From: Paraspadella gotoi
Lineage: Eukaryota > Chaetognatha
DNA: 64,000 bases
Direction: 5' to 3'
Assembly: GCA_051294375.1 (NCBI GenBank)
Contig: CM119267.1
Location: forward strand, 13,942,186-14,006,185
This document shows positions 60,601 to 64,000 of the stretch, one piece after another. How positions within the stretch are numbered: position 1 is the stretch's first letter; the number at the start of each line of letters is the position of its first letter. Position numbers and translations under genes: made by a program. The notes under the pieces are model-generated. The model ran no database searches. It was not told where the DNA came from and worked only from the letters and a program-made list of their open reading frames with translations.

Positions 60601-61381
60601 GTCTCGGGTTAGAATTTTTACAAAAACTTGATCAACATTCAATCGGGGATTACAACCATTTACAGGTACTGTATAATCCCGATGTTACAAAGAAAGACAT
60701 TTAGGATTCTGGTATCTTTTAATATTGCCACGCATTATCTTTTATTCAGCGTCTCGTAGCAGCCATAAAGGAACACGTGCCCGTGGCTTTAGATCTGAGA
60801 AAAGATTTGCCGTCTTTGAGTCAGCCGCCTCGTTATCTTTTCTCGTCTGCTCTCGCGAAAAGAGAAGTAGGGATACTCGCTACTCAGCGCTGATCCATAG
60901 TTATCACACTTTGAAAATTTTTTTTTTTCTTTTTTGCGATTAAGGAATTATTGCGACGGGATTGTCTTTGATTCCGACCATATCTAGAAGCTTTGAAGGA
61001 CAAGCGTCGCAGAACAGGGGTATTTAAATCATTTTATTATTTTATTAATAAAGACCAACGCCTACAATTTTATTGTACTACATTCTTATTTACTTTTGGA
61101 ATTTCAAATATCCTAATACGTCCCGGCCTCCTCACAGGGGCGACCGCTATGTAGAAGTGATGAGCCTCTTCGTCCGCACGCCTCCGAGCGCGCAATACGT
61201 TTGGACGCGACAGCGCGTCTTGCAGAGAGATGCTTGCAGCGCGCCTGGCGCCGTGTGGACCTCGTCAGTGACGACGCGGACGTGGGGGGTTACGCGGAGG
61301 AGACAAAAACGAAGCCCAAATTTATTTTCGCGTCTGGAAGAATTCGTTCTAAGTTTTGAACGAGAAGCGAGACGAACTTGA
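56095..61381 (+). CDS. GRID2IP-like: Delphilin-like formin (PDZ-HN-FH1-FH2), frame broken by indels
   Basis: A multi-exon gene spanning 5.3 kb. Domains in order are PDZ (56,095-56,343), PDZ (about 56,800-56,950), PDZ (about 57,650-57,870), a harmonin-N-like helical domain (about 58,360-58,520), a linker, an 18-proline FH1 run (59,707-59,760) and an FH2 domain (about 59,760-61,379). Among formins, PDZ plus harmonin-N plus FH2 is the delphilin class. In mammals delphilin binds the delta-2 glutamate receptor at Purkinje cell synapses, and FH2 domains nucleate and elongate actin filaments. The start ATG has the context GCCACAATGG with an in-frame stop four codons upstream. The final frame stops at 61,379-61,381 right after the FH2 end. 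Within exons the domain motifs jump between frames at least eleven times while key residues persist. I infer sequencing indels, or less likely a young pseudogene. Two PDZ domains are usual for delphilin, so the third is odd. Confidence 0.7.
56577..57079 (+). CDS. Formin exon 2: second PDZ domain, three frames
   Basis: Follows the acceptor TTTTTCGCAG. A PDZ core is spread over three frames. PGSPALQKL lies in frame 0 at 56,811-56,837, PGDVVL in frame 1 at 56,848-56,865, and NGRRVRPHARLLETLLVKA in frame 2 from 56,870. Put side by side they give the standard PDZ order: turn, GDxxLxxNG strand, alphaB helix. Each switch goes the same way, as if a base were gained or two were lost. A low-complexity acidic/hydrophobic stretch (DEVEDSSIEQMALRIHVIEQ) precedes it in frame 1. 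The exon's right edge is uncertain; all frames close by 57,080. Confidence 0.55.
57422..57960 (+). CDS. Formin exon 3: third PDZ domain, frames 0-1-2-0
   Basis: Starts after an ACATTACAG acceptor. A (GGC)n run at about 57,578-57,625 encodes poly-Ala or poly-Gly depending on frame. The PDZ follows in pieces. DDGRSFGFR (carboxylate-binding loop SFGF) and VEQLEVDALPY lie in frame 0 at 57,651-57,735. DAILKINGEMTWKASHTHV lies in frame 1 from 57,754. VKLLQGSG lies in frame 2 from 57,812, and SPTLLVSLGEAEEE in frame 0 from about 57,840. Together these match a complete PDZ fold, including the His that opens alphaB in class I domains (SHTHV). It is the best preserved PDZ of the three. The acidic tail continues in frame 0 to about 57,960. 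Confidence 0.65.
58178..58930 (+). CDS. Formin exon 4: harmonin-N-like domain and linker
   Basis: Follows a CCCATTCAG acceptor. Pieces in frames 1, 2 and 0 read QIKLRKILED, then YFDDRDVAAFADRQFDDLL and DNDAKRD, then LARILQLLLIR. This is the helical pattern of harmonin-N-like domains (leucine helix, R-D-V-x-x-hydrophobic, then LLxxxxKxxLxxxIxxL), which L-delphilin carries beside its PDZ domains and which in harmonin and whirlin bind short partner helices. After it frame 0 stays open as a charged linker (RIEELEKIEGNGRIEFGE, ENIRDIEELKKALLDQ) rich in Glu and Lys, possibly a short coiled coil, then Ser/Pro/Thr-rich to a stop at 58,929. Frame switches again number at least two. Confidence 0.5.
58931..59703 (+). 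CDS. Formin linker region, low complexity
   Basis: Lies between the harmonin-N-like part and FH1. All three frames carry stops, so either introns or indels interrupt it. Frame 0 is open again from about 59,478 and is Ser/Thr/Asn/Gln-rich, as expected for an unstructured linker. No domain is recognised and exon limits are not determined. Confidence 0.35.
59704..60120 (+). CDS. Formin FH1 poly-proline and FH2 amino end
   Basis: Eighteen consecutive Pro codons at 59,707-59,760 use a mixture of CCA, CCT, CCG and CCC, which favours protein-level selection over a DNA repeat. FH1 runs recruit profilin-actin. The same frame continues LTVLMAELQAPRQLFLL and DNSTTI. The adjacent frame 0 then gives WGRSIARDRLRK, so one missing T (ATTTGG to ATTGG) would restore TTIWG, the tryptophan motif at the start of FH2. 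Frame 0 continues DVAEDVERAFARK, equivalent to the FH2 helix LEDLExxFxxK, and RVKDVAVMNRLEK at the position of the NIxIMLxRLK knob helix, with Val where the actin-contacting Ile is usual (tentative). The donor is probably GAGAAG/GTTTGA. Confidence 0.6.
60299..60481 (+). CDS. Formin FH2 exon: FKxxF core helix
   Basis: Acceptor TTTTTCAG. It opens with IPFLN in phase and then switches frame to RVRDLMFKTQFCKKAER. Together these match the FH2 signature IPxLxxRLxxMLFKxxF. The helix PAAEEIVMSEMLGAFSQVIQ follows. The hallmark GNYxN, expected just after, is not visible: the exon continues IMHAEPRPR to a putative donor CCAAG/GTTCG. Confidence 0.6.
60558..60665 (+). CDS. Formin FH2 exon, 36 codons
   Basis: Follows an acceptor ATGACAG and ends at a good donor CAG/GTACTG, exactly 36 codons with no frame change. 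LGLEFLQKL matches the FH2 segment GFxLxxLxKL, and HSIGDYNHLQ corresponds to the DxKSxDxxxTLLH region, with the usual Thr/Ser-Leu-Leu-His replaced by Asn-His-Leu-Gln. The upstream intron is only about 76 bp. Confidence 0.6.
60750..60866 (+). CDS. Formin FH2 exon: alphaT region
   Basis: Begins right after TTTTATTCAG in phase with the preceding exon: RLVAAIKEHVPVALDL, then RKDLPSLSQ and SALAKREVGIL. This follows FH2 domains, where FLxxxIxxxxP-LLxFxxDLPxVxxAAR is followed by a helix LxKEVxxL. The 84-bp upstream intron has GTACTG/TTCAG ends. The right edge is uncertain; the frame stays open to a stop at 60,891, and AGAGAA/GTAGGG is the likely donor. Confidence 0.6.
60945..61019 (+). CDS. Formin FH2 small exon (tentative)
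   Basis: Between the acceptor GCGATTAAG and donor AGGG/GTATTT one frame reads GLSLIPTISRSFEGQASQN. It supplies the expected TISEI-type helix before DxFxxxMxxF of the next exon. Phase into the next exon is compatible. The assignment rests on position more than on conserved residues. Confidence 0.4.
61138..61381 (+). CDS. Formin FH2 carboxyl-terminal exon
   Basis: Acceptor CCTCACAG. GDRYVEVMSLFVRT in frame 2 equals the FH2 motif DxFxxVMxxFxxxA. Frame 1 then gives SERAIRLDATARLAERCLQR and YAEETKTKPKFIFA, the latter aligning with the FGEDxxKxxxExFFxxF stretch. Frame 2 returns with LEEFVLSFEREARRT, the closing helix (FxxxFxxAxxE). The stop TGA at 61,379-61,381 falls where delphilin-type FH2 domains end near the protein terminus, so the 3' end of the gene appears complete. 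No canonical AATAAA was seen in the next few hundred bases. Confidence 0.65.
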
Positions 61382-64000
61382 ATCAATTCTGTTTTCATTA
61401 GATAAAAACTAACTTATTTTCGAAGCCCATACGTCTTCGTTTTACTTTCCTTTTTGCTGATTCCTTCATTCGAAAAATATATCTAACTTCATATGCGATG
61501 AACGATATATATTATTTTTTATAACACAAAAGTTTTTTTTACTATGAGTACTGCCTACTCGAGTTTTTGAAAAAATACTTACACTTGTTTCACCACAAAA
61601 ACTTATTTCCTACCAAATTACCAATAACTTCTAACTGATTTTTATTAAAAAAATTGTTAATAATTAATTAAAACAATGAAGTGCAGATTAGATATTGGGT
61701 TCACACAATGACGAGGCCAGTAAAACAGTAAACTAAACTAAACTTAAAACAGCTAAGAGGCCACAAATGCAGGGATTAGGTTATATTTTTGTTTTTTTTT
61801 TTATTTAAGCGCCACCGTCTCCGCTTAGCGCTAAGTTCGCTCTCGTATGGATTAAGAAAAATAGACAAATGGAAAACCTTTTAAATTAATATTATAAAAA
61901 AATATCAAAATATTTCTTTGCATTTTCTCATGTAATCCACTTAGCCTTTCGGGCATATTTTTTCAAAAGGCGAGATAGTTAGATTCGTTTTGAATTAATG
62001 GGGGAAGTGAGGTATTAAACAAAGATATTCCATACTAAAATTTTGACGCTTCAACCAGCAGACCTCCTAAAATATTTGAGTTTAAAAATTGTTAAGTTTT
62101 TTAAACTACGAATTACAAAAAAATATTTAACAAAAAAAGCAGTTTTAGCTTATAATTTAAGCGTTGATTTAAAAAAAAAAGAGATCTTTTGTTTATCCGT
62201 AGCAACGGTATTACGATGCCATCTCAGCAAGATTTTTGACGAGTTGCCCGAAAAAAAAAGTAAGCAACGCCATAATTTTTTTCTTAAACAGCAAGGACGA
62301 TGACAACAGATAATTGATAAAATAATTTACAAACAGCGAATGTTTAATTCGTAAAACCTGCAGTTTACCTAAATTTTTTCTGAACTGTCTTTTGAAAAAG
62401 AATTTAAATTTTAAGTTGGAAAGAAAAGACTTCTTCACACCAAAGACACTTAACCTTGACCGTCGGGAAAGCAAGTAAAAAAAAATAATGTTTGGGCAAA
62501 GAAGCGATTTCTGGGTTTGGAAGGAAACCGTTTCGTCTCTCGCTTCCGCCGTTTGCTAGGAGAAAAAAAAAAACGCGAAAGAAACCAAAAACATGTCGAT
62601 TGAAGGGACGAGGAAACTGCACTGAAGGAGTTCCGAAGTTGGGAAAGTAATGAAAGAGTAAAACAAAGAAGTGCAAAAGTGAGGAAGTAATGAAAGGTAA
62701 ACAAAAAAATGCCGAAGTAGGGAAATCAGAAATGTGAGGAGAGAAGGCAGTGGAATGGAGGGAGAAAATGGAAAAAAGAAAAGCAAAATGGGAAATATAA
62801 AACGGTTAGGAAAAAGGGTGTGAGTAGTTGCGGATGTGAAAAAATGTTGAAAAGGAGCATGGTGAACGTTGCAGTGATTAAGAAATGAAAGGTGAGCGAA
62901 AAAAGTGTACCAGGTGTTAAAGGGGAAAAAAAAGAAGGTTGCTGGTAGAAAAAAACAAGTTATTTACAAATTGAAAACTCGAGGAAAAGATTGACGCGAG
63001 ATTTGAACGATATCTTTGCCAAACTTACTTTTCCTAAGGATATTTGGGCAGACGACGAAATGATATCTGCAAAAAGTTAAGCCAAATGTTTTGGCTAAAT
63101 CGTCGTTAAACGATTCTCCATAAAGTTGCGGCCCGCTGTTTTGTTTCGTCACGGACGGTGTTCGTCGACGTTTTCAGAAAGTTGGCTTCGACGCTTCGTG
63201 CGTCGTGCCGCGAAAATCGCTTGCTGTTGTCAAGCGGTATACGGTGCGTTTTTTTTTTAGTCAGAGTCCTCGGTGATGAATGACTTTCACCCTCTGCCCC
63301 CTGTGGTCTTCAGTTCGGGATCTCTCTCTCCTCGACGAGATATTTTTTTTTTCGCCTCGAGGGCATTCGGGCTTTTTCGTTTTATCAATCACGACAAATC
63401 GATGCCGGAAAAAAAAGAGGCGTCAACATCACTGTTTTCGTGAAAAAGAAAACTGATATGTTTTCTTTTTTAGATGTCAAAGTTTAACAAAAAAACTACT
63501 TGACATAATTATGAATGGAACGAATGCAATAATCCATGCGAAAGTGGTCATCAACCAAGCATTCCTCGTATTTTTTTTACACCATTGACGAGAGAGTCAC
63601 TGCTCGCCAGCAAGCCAGTCGGTGCCAAATACACGACGCCGTTTCCACAAGATTGGCGACCGCCGAGGGCGCGATCCGACGCGAAGATTTGTGATCAGCG
63701 CCAAAGGGGAGGTCCAAAACACAGAGGGCGCCGCCCACGCCAGGGTCGAGAGAGAAAACGCCGTTCGCAGGTCAAAAAGAAAAGTTGCGGCGCTTTAGGC
63801 GTCGGGCAACCGTTCGGCATCGTGTCCGCAAGAGTTCGGCAACTATCCGGCAACGGGTCGGCAACGGGTCGAAGCGGAAAAAAGCGATTTGGCTCCGATT
63901 TAGTGTCCGAGGTGGCGTCGAAACGCGACCATATCGCTTTCGACCTTTGAGAAGGAAAAAAAAGGGAATAAAAACGAAAAAAAAATTTGGAAAAAACAAA
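61382..64000. other. AT-rich flank, no supported gene
   Basis: AT-rich to 62,480, with the 12-bp palindrome CTTAGCGCTAAG near 61,824. At 62,590-62,900 a degenerate GAAGTNGGGAAAGTAATGAAAG-like repeat is seen. From 63,585 the sequence becomes GC-richer with a 121-codon Arg/Lys-rich frame (63,585-63,950) that contains repeated TCGGCAAC strings and shows no recognisable domain. Confidence 0.5.

Overview
The window is animal (metazoan), probably invertebrate, nuclear DNA. It has spliceosomal GT/AG introns, long intergenic stretches and one gene of an animal-specific architecture: PDZ domains, a harmonin-N-like domain, then FH1-FH2. CpG is not depleted: CGT/ACG trinucleotide tracts recur, which argues against a heavily methylated vertebrate-type genome. 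No phylum can be assigned from the sequence. Nothing looks prokaryotic: no operons, ribosome binding sites, CRISPR or IS elements.

Most of the window is non-coding and extremely rich in simple repeats. Dominant are (AG)n/(CT)n arrays of up to about 120 bp, then (TTTC)n, (ACG)n, (GGA)n and purine-only minisatellites. Nine runs of N occur. Three are exactly 25 N (3,876; 10,491; 46,106) and several sit directly against (AG)n/(CT)n, so they are mostly microsatellites that the assembly could not cross. Two segments next to 25-N gaps (9.6-12.0 kb and 44.5-46.9 kb) are present twice and may be false duplications.

Layout. 1-9.6 kb: repeats, a diverged tandem duplication (4.6-5.3 kb), an RFX X-box-like site, no supported gene. 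9.6-12.0 kb: duplicated unit with about 1.5 kb of purine-only minisatellite. 12-20.8 kb: microsatellites and two copies of a MITE-like repeat family. 20.84-21.02 kb: one exon encoding half of a TRAF-type RING finger. 22-26 kb: TATA boxes, a TGACG array phased at 11 bp and four TCACGTGA palindromes phased at exactly 22 bp. 27-43 kb: microsatellites, more MITE-like copies, an Asp-codon-type GTC/ATC array (37.6-38.25 kb) and a hairpin-rich GC block (42.6 kb). 43.7-46.9 kb: nested duplications. 47-56 kb: gaps, a 35-bp foldback hairpin, small tandem repeats. 56.1-61.4 kb (+): a delphilin (GRID2IP)-like formin gene. 61.4-64 kb: AT-rich, no supported gene.

The formin is the one substantial gene. ATG at 56,095 has a good start context and the last frame stops at 61,381 just after the FH2 end. 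Successive pieces of each domain lie in different frames within single exons, at least eleven switches over about 3 kb of coding sequence, yet the motif residues are intact. I read this mainly as uncorrected long-read indels, with a young pseudogene as the alternative. The RING exon is unrelated to the formin and the other exons of its gene were not found.
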